The notes beneath the pieces are model-generated. The model did not search any database and was not told the origin of the DNA. It saw nothing but the letters and a program-made list of their open reading frames with translations. From Owenweeksia hongkongensis DSM 17368 (lineage in GTDB: Bacteria > Bacteroidota > Bacteroidia > Flavobacteriales > Schleiferiaceae): 64,000 nt of DNA. Of this stretch, positions 14,777-22,265 are shown one piece after another. The translations under genes and the position numbers were made by a program. The DNA is taken from positions 25,345-89,344 of the forward strand of contig CAMBEZ010000003.1 in the NCBI GenBank assembly GCA_945865885.1, written 5' to 3'. Numbering within the stretch: position 1 is the stretch's first letter; the number at the start of each line of letters is the position of its first letter.

Positions 14777-17700
14777 CTACTGTACGACCAGCGACGTGCT
14801 TTGAACGCGCTCACCCGCTTGCACGGTGAGGACGTAGTGTCCTGGGCGCACGCCCTGAACGTCCAAAGCAACCTTCTCAACGTCTGAGCCCAAGCGACCC
14901 AAACGCACCTGCTTGACCAAACGTCCGTCCACGGCGCGCAAGGTCAGCACTACATCGCTCGCAGAAGCCAAATCCAAACGCACTTGAACTTTATCCGTTG
15001 CTGGGTTCGGGTAGACCTGCAAAGCATTGCGGTCTGCATTTCCGGCTGCAGGGCGCTCGTTCAAGCCTACCGGACGATTTACCGAGGTGGAACCCGTGCG
15101 GTAAAAACCGCGGCCGTGGGTGGCAATGTACAATTCGCCTTCTGTAGCCTGAGAACCCGGGGTAGCGGGATTGTACAAATCGTCGGTGCGGTACTGACGA
15201 ATGCCGAATACTGCCACGCGTCCCAAGCCGGTATTTTCTTCACTCCACGAAGGAGTGGTTGAAATGTTGGCACAGGAGTACATGCCCAATTCCGTACCAA
15301 CATAAACCGTGTTGGGGTTGGCTTTGTCAAACGTAATGCTGTAGGCAGGCGTGGCCGGAAGCGCAGAGGCACCAGATCCCTGCTTTGGGGTAAAACTAAC
15401 GCCCGAAGCGGCCAGCGCGTTGGAAGAAAACTGAACGTACGTGCTGTTGCCGTAGTTACCGAGCGAAACAGCAACACGATCCGTGTTGGTGGGGTCTACG
15501 GCAATGCCGGTAACGGCACGGCCGTTGAAGTTGGCAATTTGCGTCACCGTCAACACTTTTTTGGAAACGGAGTCGATGTGGGCCTGAGCCTGTTTGCGTG
15601 CAGCCAACAAGTTGCTGATGCGGAATACAAATCCTCCGTTGGTTCCCACGAACAAATGGTTGCCATCCTTGGAGATTTCCATGCTCAAAGGCTCACCCTT
15701 GCCGGGCAAGTGCGCAACTTGCCACCATTGTGGGGTGTTGGAGAAATCATGCACCTTGCGGGTCATGAAGATGCCGCCCAACTTCAAACCCGTCGAAGCG
15801 TCGTTGTGGGAATTCAAGCCCACGAAGAACATGGACTGAATTTTGTCTTGAACCTTCACCACATCGCCTACGTCCAAACGACTTGGGGTGGTGAACGGAA
15901 TGGGCAAACCACCGATGTTGGAAGACATCACAATCTTCGAAGCCGCTGGGATGTATACATCGCAGGTCAAAATCACCTCCGCCAAAGGAGGGTTGTTGAA
16001 GGTGATTTCAAAGTAGGCGGAATCCGGGTAAAACTTACCCGTACCGTCGCCAGAAACATTGCCTTGCGCGTCTGCGGTCATGGTGTATGGACCCGCGAAT
16101 ACCTTAAAACCACCGGCAATGAATTTTGCGGTTGGCTGAGAATGGGAAATTTTTCCTTTGAACACCTTTTTGATTCCATCGCCAAAGCCCATGGAGCGTA
16201 TGCCTTTGATGAGCTCAAAACGAGCAGAGTCCACGCTGCCTGGATCGTTCGTAGTCTCCCACAATTTGTAGGGCATGATCCAATTGGATAGGGAGAATCC
16301 ACGGCTTTCCGCCGCCGTCATGATGGGGGAATAGAAACGCTGGAACGTCTCGCCGTCGTCGTCGGACCGTCCCAAATCGCCGTTTTGGTTTTCCGCGAAC
16401 ATCACTTTGGGACGCAGCCAAGAAATATCGGCTTGGCCGCCGTCTGCGTAGGCGTTGTTGATCAACAAGCGCTTGCCAGCAGCGGGAGAATTGCCCCGAC
16501 CGTCGATGTACGCAGTTCCGTTGTCTTGCGTGCCACCAATCAACTTACGGTCACGTCCCATGCCAAAGGCATAAAACTGGTACGTACGGTAGTCGTAGTT
16601 GCGTTCGGTCCACGTAAAACCGTGGTCCGAAGATTTGAAGATACCGCCGTCGTTGCCGATGTAGGCCACGTTCGGATTCTTGGGGTCAAACACCATTTCG
16701 TGGTTGTCTGAGTGCAAATAGAAAGGATTCGCGCCCGCAAAACCGGAGGTGGTAGACGTTTGGCGCCAGCCCGCTGTTTGGTTCCAGTCCCATACGGTAA
16801 TACCGCCCAACCAAATTTGGTTGGCATCCTTGGGGGATACCGCAAACAAGAAATCGTACTCACCCTGGCAACGGCCGGACTGGCACATGGGGTCAAAAAA
16901 CGCGCTCTTTTGGCCAATCTTGGACCAAGTAGCTCCGTTGTCCGCAGAACGATACACCGCACTCAATGCGTCTCCGCTCAACTGCGCCACATACACAATG
17001 TCGTTGTTTTGGGGGGAAACCGCAATCCGCGTGCGGGAGGTGCGGCGGGGCAAACCGGTGGTACCGGGCGTGGGCGTGGATTTTTCAACCCAAGTCAAGC
17101 CCTCGTCGTTGGAGTACATGACTTTACCCCCGTTGGACACCCACAAGGCGCCGCCGGACGAGATGGTCATGTCCCGAACCAAACCGGACAAGGTTGTGGT
17201 CCACGTGAGGCCACCGTCGTTGGAGCGCTTGAATCCACCTGTAGTTCCTGCGTAAATAACGTTGGCATTCGTGGGGTGCGCTTCCATGCGCGCAACCGAA
17301 GTCCATTCGCCACCTGGCGTTGCAGACGTCGGAACGGTGGAAGCCAAACGCGTCCACGTCAATCCGCGGTCCGTTGACTTGAACATGCCTCCGCCAATGA
17401 AAGAAGGAGTAGAGGATGCTCCGCCACCGCCGTAACCGATGTAGGGAAATTCACCCGTACCGTAGTACAAATCGCCGTTTGCTGCCTGACAAATGGACAC
17501 CACCGCCAAATTGTGTGTCGGGTCGCTCATGGATTTCCACGTGGCTCCGCCGTTGCGGGACTTGAAGAAACCACCGGAGACACTACCTACATACACCACA
17601 TTGCTGGAATCACGATCCACCAGCAGTGCACGGGTACGTCCGCCTCCGTTGTCCGGACCAACACTTTCCCATTCCAAGGAAGCCGTTTTGCCCGCGGCCA

Positions 17701-17935
17701 AACGATCCGCTTGTTCTTGCGCAGCCAGAATCCACGCCGGATCCACTTCGCCCGTTACTTGATTCGCACGGAGCGAATGCAAATAGGCCAAGGCACCGTG
17801 GATTCCTTGCTCCACAAAAACTCCTTCACGAGGCTGATAATGAGGTACTTCCTCCTGAATCATCACAACGGCAGCTGTTCCCAAGGCAACAGTACCGACC
17901 GCGGCAGCGGCCCAACGCTTAGTAAATAGGGTCAT
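14777..17935 (-). CDS. Secreted Asp-box (BNR/sortilin-like) propeller protein with T9SS type A sorting domain
   Basis: 1052 residues from ATG 17935 (a GTG at 17956 adds seven). An N-terminal hydrophobic segment (RWAAAAVGTVALGTAAVVM) acts as signal peptide. At least seven Asp-box-type motifs follow in the first half, such as RNGGATW, TDRGLTW, NDGGLTW, NDEGLTW, ADNGATW, SDHGFTW and DDDGETF, interspersed with NxVYVGS-like strands, indicating one or two beta-propellers of the WD40/YVTN/BNR-like class. The last 80 residues start ALQVYPNPATDKVQV and end HYVLTVQAGERVQSTSLVVQ, the type A C-terminal domain recognised by the type IX secretion system. No sialidase active-site Arg arrangement could be verified, so an enzymatic role should not be assumed. 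Monocistronic, with its own terminator. Confidence 0.9.
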   Translation of the reverse strand: MTLFTKRWAAAAVGTVALGTAAVVMIQEEVPHYQPREGVFVEQGIHGALAYLHSLRANQVTGEVDPAWILAAQEQADRLAAGKTASLEWESVGPDNGGGRTRALLVDRDSSNVVYVGSVSGGFFKSRNGGATWKSMSDPTHNLAVVSICQAANGDLYYGTGEFPYIGYGGGGASSTPSFIGGGMFKSTDRGLTWTRLASTVPTSATPGGEWTSVARMEAHPTNANVIYAGTTGGFKRSNDGGLTWTTTLSGLVRDMTISSGGALWVSNGGKVMYSNDEGLTWVEKSTPTPGTTGLPRRTSRTRIAVSPQNNDIVYVAQLSGDALSAVYRSADNGATWSKIGQKSAFFDPMCQSGRCQGEYDFLFAVSPKDANQIWLGGITVWDWNQTAGWRQTSTTSGFAGANPFYLHSDNHEMVFDPKNPNVAYIGNDGGIFKSSDHGFTWTERNYDYRTYQFYAFGMGRDRKLIGGTQDNGTAYIDGRGNSPAAGKRLLINNAYADGGQADISWLRPKVMFAENQNGDLGRSDDDGETFQRFYSPIMTAAESRGFSLSNWIMPYKLWETTNDPGSVDSARFELIKGIRSMGFGDGIKKVFKGKISHSQPTAKFIAGGFKVFAGPYTMTADAQGNVSGDGTGKFYPDSAYFEITFNNPPLAEVILTCDVYIPAASKIVMSSNIGGLPIPFTTPSRLDVGDVVKVQDKIQSMFFVGLNSHNDASTGLKLGGIFMTRKVHDFSNTPQWWQVAHLPGKGEPLSMEISKDGNHLFVGTNGGFVFRISNLLAARKQAQAHIDSVSKKVLTVTQIANFNGRAVTGIAVDPTNTDRVAVSLGNYGNSTYVQFSSNALAASGVSFTPKQGSGASALPATPAYSITFDKANPNTVYVGTELGMYSCANISTTPSWSEENTGLGRVAVFGIRQYRTDDLYNPATPGSQATEGELYIATHGRGFYRTGSTSVNRPVGLNERPAAGNADRNALQVYPNPATDKVQVRLDLASASDVVLTLRAVDGRLVKQVRLGRLGSDVEKVALDVQGVRPGHYVLTVQAGERVQSTSLVVQ

Positions 17936-17967
17936 ATTAAATAACAATTTGTTCACTTGAAAGTGCG

Positions 17968-17975
17968 TAAATGTA
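17968..17975 (-). promoter_or_regulatory. Possible -7 element (TACATTTA) for the T9SS cargo gene
   Basis: One mismatch from TAnnTTTG, 32 nt before ATG 17935 and inside the lipA-to-cargo gap; the leader downstream is A/T-rich. Confidence 0.4.
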
Positions 17976-17986
17976 AGGTAAAAACG

Positions 17987-18886
17987 TCAATGAATATGCT
18001 TTTCAGCGTGGTACGACGACCGAACCAACGGTCCGCTTTCCACGTGCCGGAAACCCATTTTTTTACCCGCCACATGGAGTTCCTCAAATACTTTGGGCTC
18101 AATGAATTCAACAACGGGTAAGTGCTTGGGGGAGGGCTGCAGGTACTGGCCCAAAGTGACAATGTCTACGCGGGCCGCGGCCAATTCCTCCATCGTAGCC
18201 AAGACCTCTTCGACGGTCTCGCCCAAGCCCAACATAATTCCGCTTTTGGTTCGGGGCACGCGCCCTTCTTCCTTGAGGTAGCGCAGGACTTCCAAGCTGC
18301 GGTCAAACTGCGCTTGGATGCGCACCTTTCGGGTCAGGCGTCGGACCGTTTCCATGTTGTGGGAAACCACCTCCGGCGCAACTTCTGCAATGCGGTCCAG
18401 AGCATTGGTATCTCCTTTGAAATCCGGAATGAGGGTCTCCATGGTGGTGCCGGGGCTCATGCGGCGAATGGCGCGAACTACCTCAGCCCACAGGGTTGAT
18501 CCACCGTCCGGCAAATCATCGCGGTCCACGCTGGTCAAAACGGCGTGTTTGATTTTCATCAACCGAATGGAACGCGCAACGCGCTCGGGCTCATCCCAAT
18601 CTACTGCGTCCGGACGTCCGGTGGCCACGTTGCAGAAACCGCAGGATCGCGTGCACGTGTTTCCCAAGATCATGAAGGTTGCGGTTCCTTCGCCCCAGCA
18701 TTCGCCCATGTTGGGGCACCGACCGCTCTCGCAAATGGTGTGCAGCTTGTAGTTGTCTACCAATCCGCGAACCTTGCGGTAGTTGTCGCCCGTAGGCAAC
18801 TTGACGCGCAGCCAATTGGGTTTGCGCACCGGTGCGGGCAAGGCCAACGGTGAATCGATTGTTTCGGGGGGAAGTACGGGTTCCAT
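17987..18886 (-). CDS. lipA: Lipoyl synthase
   Basis: 299 residues, standard LipA length. The auxiliary cluster motif [12 protein letters not shown] and the radical SAM motif CTRSCGFC are both complete, followed by [31 protein letters not shown] and [10 protein letters not shown]; the C-terminal RSSYHAEKH supplies the conserved Arg-Ser-Ser-Tyr serine ligand. It inserts two sulfurs into octanoyl-carrier domains of 2-oxoacid dehydrogenases and the glycine cleavage H protein. It follows ytxJ by 26 nt and is probably transcribed with it. Confidence 0.98.
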   Translation of the reverse strand: MEPVLPPETIDSPLALPAPVRKPNWLRVKLPTGDNYRKVRGLVDNYKLHTICESGRCPNMGECWGEGTATFMILGNTCTRSCGFCNVATGRPDAVDWDEPERVARSIRLMKIKHAVLTSVDRDDLPDGGSTLWAEVVRAIRRMSPGTTMETLIPDFKGDTNALDRIAEVAPEVVSHNMETVRRLTRKVRIQAQFDRSLEVLRYLKEEGRVPRTKSGIMLGLGETVEEVLATMEELAAARVDIVTLGQYLQPSPKHLPVVEFIEPKVFEELHVAGKKMGFRHVESGPLVRSSYHAEKHIH

Positions 18887-18912
18887 ACGTAATACTTAAA
18901 CAACGAAAGCAA

Positions 18913-19242
18913 TCAGAAAGTTTGCGCCCAATGCTGAATCGTTTCGCCGTTGACCGAGTCGTGCGAGACGTTTGCCACGGCATTGCCGCGAACCACCAAA
19001 ATCAGTTGAGGGCTCTCGTGCTGTACGTCCAACCGTCGGGCCAATTCCTGGGAAAAAGATCGCTGAGCCACCACGTCTACCTCCAACAGACGCCATGGAA
19101 GGGGTTGACTGGACTGCAAGGCTCGTTTGGCCCACGTGCTGACGGGGCAGCGCGGGCTGTGTTTGTAAAGGAGAAAAGCTTCTGGGGAATCCCCGGAGAG
19201 CGTGGGCCATTGGTCCTCGCTCAGAAATTCCCATGAACTCAT
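18913..19242 (-). CDS. ytxJ: Bacillithiol-system redox protein YtxJ
   Basis: 109 residues with a thioredoxin-like fold start: FLLYKHSPRCPVSTWAKRAL, where Cys32 in a C-P-V-S context is the single active-site cysteine of the YtxJ family (monothiol bacilliredoxin-like), and the cis-Pro region HESPQLILVVRGN. The family is found in bacillithiol-producing Firmicutes and Bacteroidota; bshA lies elsewhere in this window, so the partner thiol is probably made here. Its ATG overlaps the stop of a tiny lipoprotein gene by 4 nt. Confidence 0.88.
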   Translation of the reverse strand: MSSWEFLSEDQWPTLSGDSPEAFLLYKHSPRCPVSTWAKRALQSSQPLPWRLLEVDVVAQRSFSQELARRLDVQHESPQLILVVRGNAVANVSHDSVNGETIQHWAQTF

Positions 19243-19367
19243 GCCCGCACGGCAGGCGCAGTCTGCGCACTTCCGGTAAATGCAGGGCAGGGATCATGCG
19301 ATCCACAGGCGGAAGCAGCGGCGGCCAAGGCTACCAATACTGCAAAAGCAATCAAGCGCTTTTTCAT
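19239..19367 (-). CDS. 42-residue lipoprotein
   Basis: Minus-strand ATG 19367 to TGA 19239. MKKRLIAFAVLVALAAAASAC is a textbook lipoprotein signal (basic n-region, Ala/Leu/Val core, Ser-Ala-Cys lipobox, Cys21), leaving a mature peptide of only 22 residues that begins CGSHDPCPAFTG. The stop overlaps the ytxJ start (ATGA), and AATATTTG, one base from the -7 consensus, lies 4 nt before the ATG, so this is probably the first cistron of a lipoprotein-ytxJ-lipA unit. Function unknown. Support comes from the signal peptide and the exact overlap. Confidence 0.72.
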   Translation of the reverse strand: MKKRLIAFAVLVALAAAASACGSHDPCPAFTGSAQTAPAVRA

Positions 19368-19371
19368 GAGA

Positions 19372-19379
19372 CAAATATT
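19372..19379 (-). promoter_or_regulatory. Near-consensus -7 element (AATATTTG)
   Basis: One mismatch from TAnnTTTG, ending 4 nt before the start of the 42-residue lipoprotein gene. Confidence 0.4.
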
Positions 19380-19408
19380 TGCCCAAAAATAAGGAAATTT
19401 GCTGCTTC

Positions 19409-20074
19409 ATGAAGTCGTTTCCCAAAGAAGTTGTTGCCGCTTGGCCCTGCCTGGCCGGATTGTGGCCCGTTTTGGACCGGCTGTGTGAGGAGGAAGCTAC
19501 TGGAAATGAGGTGTTTCCACCCGAAATAGCGCGCTATGCTGCGCTCACCACAACCCCGTTTGCGTCCACCCGCGTGGTGGTTTTGGGGCAAGACCCCTAC
19601 CACGGTCCCGGACAAGCCAACGGTTTGGCGTTCTCGGTGCACGGAAACACTCCCCTCCCCCCCTCCCTGAAAAATATTTTTCAGGAATTGCAGTCCGACT
19701 GCGGCGGCACGCGTCGAACCGGTGGAGATTTGACGGATTGGGCCGCTCAAGGAGTTTTGTTGCTGAACACGGCCTGGAGTGTTGCTCCCGGCATGCCCGG
19801 GTCCCACGGCAAATGGGGCTGGAACGAACCCGTGGACTGTCTGCTGAATGCCCTCAACCAAGGAGAAAATCGGATTGTATTCCTCGCTTGGGGCAAACCT
19901 GCGCAGCTGCGCTTAAAGGGAATCAACCTCAACCGCCACGCCGTTTTGGCCAGCCCCCACCCCTCGCCCTTGGGCGCGTATCGGGGATTTTGGGGCAGTA
20001 AGCCGTTCAGCAAAACCAACGAGCTATTGGCCTCTTGGGGAGCATCTCCCATCGATTGGAATGGCTACCTTTAA
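19409..20074 (+). CDS. ung: Uracil-DNA glycosylase
   Basis: 221 residues from ATG 19409 (upstream TTG 19379 would add ten). Family 1 motifs are complete: VVVLGQDPYHGPGQANGLAF with catalytic Asp and the water-activating GQDPYH, VLLLNTAWSV, and HPSPLGAYRGF with the catalytic His and minor-groove loop. It excises uracil from DNA. Its final codons (Tyr-Leu-stop) spell TACCTTTAA, which doubles as a -7-like element for rmuC 4 nt downstream. Confidence 0.97.
   Translation: MKSFPKEVVAAWPCLAGLWPVLDRLCEEEATGNEVFPPEIARYAALTTTPFASTRVVVLGQDPYHGPGQANGLAFSVHGNTPLPPSLKNIFQELQSDCGGTRRTGGDLTDWAAQGVLLLNTAWSVAPGMPGSHGKWGWNEPVDCLLNALNQGENRIVFLAWGKPAQLRLKGINLNRHAVLASPHPSPLGAYRGFWGSKPFSKTNELLASWGASPIDWNGYL
20066..20073 (+). 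promoter_or_regulatory. -7-like element (TACCTTTA) for rmuC overlapping the ung stop
   Basis: One mismatch from TAnnTTTG, ending 4 nt before the rmuC ATG; it may be fortuitous because it encodes the last two residues and stop of ung. Confidence 0.4.
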
Positions 20075-20077
20075 GGC

Positions 20078-21430
20078 ATGAACGAGACGGTGTCCCTTTT
20101 GATTGCCCTGGTGGGTGCAAGCCTGGCATTGCTGAGCTTTTGGTTTCGGAAAAATGCGTCGGCCAGCGGAGGAAACGGGACTGCAGACCATCGCCAGCTG
20201 GAGACGGACCTGGCCACCCAACAGGCGTACTTGGCCAGCGAGAAACAGCGCACCGCGGAATTGACCGCTGAGGTGAGCCGACTGAACGGTGAACTGCGCC
20301 TGGCGGAAGCAGATTTGGCCCGACTGCGCGAAAAAACCGAAAATCAGACTGCGGTTCAGGAACAAATGAAGAACGAGTTCAAGGTGCTCGCGCAAGAAGT
20401 GGTGCAGCGGGCGTCGGCCCAAGTAACCGAGCAACTCAAGGAAGGGAACAAATCCCAACTGGACTTGGTGCTGGCCCCCTTTAAAGAGCGTCTGGAGCTC
20501 TTTGCCAAGCGCGTAGACGACACCCACTTGCAAGGACAAAACGAGCGTATTTCCTTGAAAACCGAACTGCAAAGACTGGTGGAACAGAACGAAAAGCTCA
20601 ACCGCGAGGCTGCGTCGCTCACCAAAGCGCTCCGAGGCGACGTCAAAATGCAGGGGAATTGGGGCGAAATGATTTTGGAGCAAATGCTAGAGAAATCAGG
20701 CTTGACCAAGGGCGTGGAGTACGAAGTGCAACACAGCGTCACTACCGAAGACGGCAAGCGCTACCAACCGGATGTCTTGCTGCATCTTCCCGAAGGAAAG
20801 CAGTTGATCATTGATTCCAAGGTGAGTTTGGTTGCTTTTGATCGGTTTGTCAACGCCGAGAACGACGACTTGCAAAAGGCAGCGCTCAAAGAACACGTGC
20901 AATCCCTGCGCAACCACATCAAAGGACTGGCGGACAAGAACTACCAAGACCTAAAGAAAGGCAGCCTGGATTTTGTGTTTTTGTTCGTCCCCATTGAAGG
21001 GGCCTACGCGGCCGCCCTCCAAGCGGAACCCGCTTTGTACCAAGAGGCGTACGACAAAAACATTGTATTGGTGAGTACGGCAAACTTGTGGGCCACGTTG
21101 CGAACCATCGCCATGGTGTGGCGCCAAGAAAAGCAAAACGCCAACGTGCAAGAAATCATCCGCCAGGCCTCCGGCTTGTACGACAAATTCGTGGGCTTCA
21201 CGGACGATTTGCGCAAGATGGGCAGCAAAATGGACGAGGCCAAAAACTTCTACATCGACGGAATGAAAAAACTGACGGAAGGACGTGGGAATTTGGTCAC
21301 CAGCGTAGAGAAGCTCCGGTTGCTGGGGCTCAAGAATTCCAAGGTGCAAAACCCGGCCTTGTTGGACCGTGCCTTAGCCCAAGAAATAGACCTCAACGAA
21401 ACTACAGAACTACCCGAAACGGACGCATGA
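20078..21430 (+). CDS. rmuC: DNA recombination protein RmuC
   Basis: 450 residues. An N-terminal membrane segment (VSLLIALVGASLALLSFWF) is followed by a long coiled coil (about 40-190) and then the RmuC core: MQGNWGEMILEQMLEKSGL, KRYQPDVLLHLPEGKQLIID, IDSKVSLVAF, LDFVFLFVPIEGAYAAAL and ASGLYDKFVGFTDDL. The core has a PD-(D/E)XK nuclease-like pattern. In E. coli RmuC limits inversions at short repeats. It is 3 nt after ung and overlaps rlmB by 4 nt. Confidence 0.95.
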   Translation: MNETVSLLIALVGASLALLSFWFRKNASASGGNGTADHRQLETDLATQQAYLASEKQRTAELTAEVSRLNGELRLAEADLARLREKTENQTAVQEQMKNEFKVLAQEVVQRASAQVTEQLKEGNKSQLDLVLAPFKERLELFAKRVDDTHLQGQNERISLKTELQRLVEQNEKLNREAASLTKALRGDVKMQGNWGEMILEQMLEKSGLTKGVEYEVQHSVTTEDGKRYQPDVLLHLPEGKQLIIDSKVSLVAFDRFVNAENDDLQKAALKEHVQSLRNHIKGLADKNYQDLKKGSLDFVFLFVPIEGAYAAALQAEPALYQEAYDKNIVLVSTANLWATLRTIAMVWRQEKQNANVQEIIRQASGLYDKFVGFTDDLRKMGSKMDEAKNFYIDGMKKLTEGRGNLVTSVEKLRLLGLKNSKVQNPALLDRALAQEIDLNETTELPETDA

Positions 21431-22173
21431 ACGAAGAACTAATCTACGGGATGCACCCCGTGCTGGAGGCCATAGCTGCCGGCAAAGAAATCGATCGAAT
21501 TTTTGTGCAACAGGGATTGCGCGGCGCGGCCTTTCAGGAATTGTGGGGAGCTATTAAAGAGCACAGCCTGGCGTTTAAATACGTACCCATTGAAAAACTG
21601 AATCGACTGACCCGCAAGAATCACCAAGGAATTATTGCCTTTGTGTCCCAAGTGGAGTACCAACTTTTGGAGGAGATTGTTCCCATGGTGTACGACCGGG
21701 GCGAAACACCTCTGTTGCTGGCGCTGGACCGCGTGACCGACGTTCGAAATGCCGGTGCCATTGCGCGCAGCATTGAATGCGTGGGCGGTCATGCCCTGAT
21801 CATGGGGGAGAAAAACGCAGCCCCCATGAACGGAGACGCCGTCAAGGCTTCCGCCGGAGCACTGCTTCGACTGCCGGTGTGCCGGGAAAAATCGCTGGTT
21901 CGTGCGCTGGAACAACTGGCCCAAGACGGACTCCAAATTATAGGCATCACGGAAAAGGCGTCGCAAACCCTTCCGGAAATTGACTTTACGCTACCGTCTG
22001 TTTTGGTGATGGGCTCTGAAGAGGATGGATTGTCTCCGGAGGTGATGCGTACCTGCCACGTGCGGGCCAAAATTCCCATGATGGGACACGTGGCTTCATT
22101 GAACGTATCCGTTGCCGCAGGCATGGCAATGTACGAGGCACAACGGCAACGAATGGCCCAAGGACAGGTTTGA
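21427..22173 (+). CDS. rlmB: 23S rRNA (guanosine-2'-O-)-methyltransferase RlmB family
   Basis: 248 residues from ATG 21427 (ATGA overlap with rmuC). The N-terminal L30e-like substrate-binding domain (YGMHPVLEAIAAGKEIDRIF) is followed by the SPOUT domain: DRVTDVRNAGAIARSIECVG, VMGSEEDGLSPEVM and IPMMGHVASLNVSVAAGMAM, the trefoil-knot SAM site. Family members methylate G2251 of 23S rRNA. The gap to convergent valS (22174-22265) contains only an imperfect hairpin and no clear terminator. Confidence 0.93.
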   Translation: MNEELIYGMHPVLEAIAAGKEIDRIFVQQGLRGAAFQELWGAIKEHSLAFKYVPIEKLNRLTRKNHQGIIAFVSQVEYQLLEEIVPMVYDRGETPLLLALDRVTDVRNAGAIARSIECVGGHALIMGEKNAAPMNGDAVKASAGALLRLPVCREKSLVRALEQLAQDGLQIIGITEKASQTLPEIDFTLPSVLVMGSEEDGLSPEVMRTCHVRAKIPMMGHVASLNVSVAAGMAMYEAQRQRMAQGQV

Positions 22174-22265
22174 GCCTCCCCTAGCCAAGGAATTGAATCT
22201 GCCATGCGGTTGGTGCCTTTCGGCAACACCACCCTGGAGGCCGTTTTTCAACCTTAATTTGGCCG

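Noticed and set aside
22174..22265. Terminator between rlmB and valS
   Set aside because: The only hairpin (GGTTGGTGCC/GGCAACACC) is imperfect and lacks a T-run.
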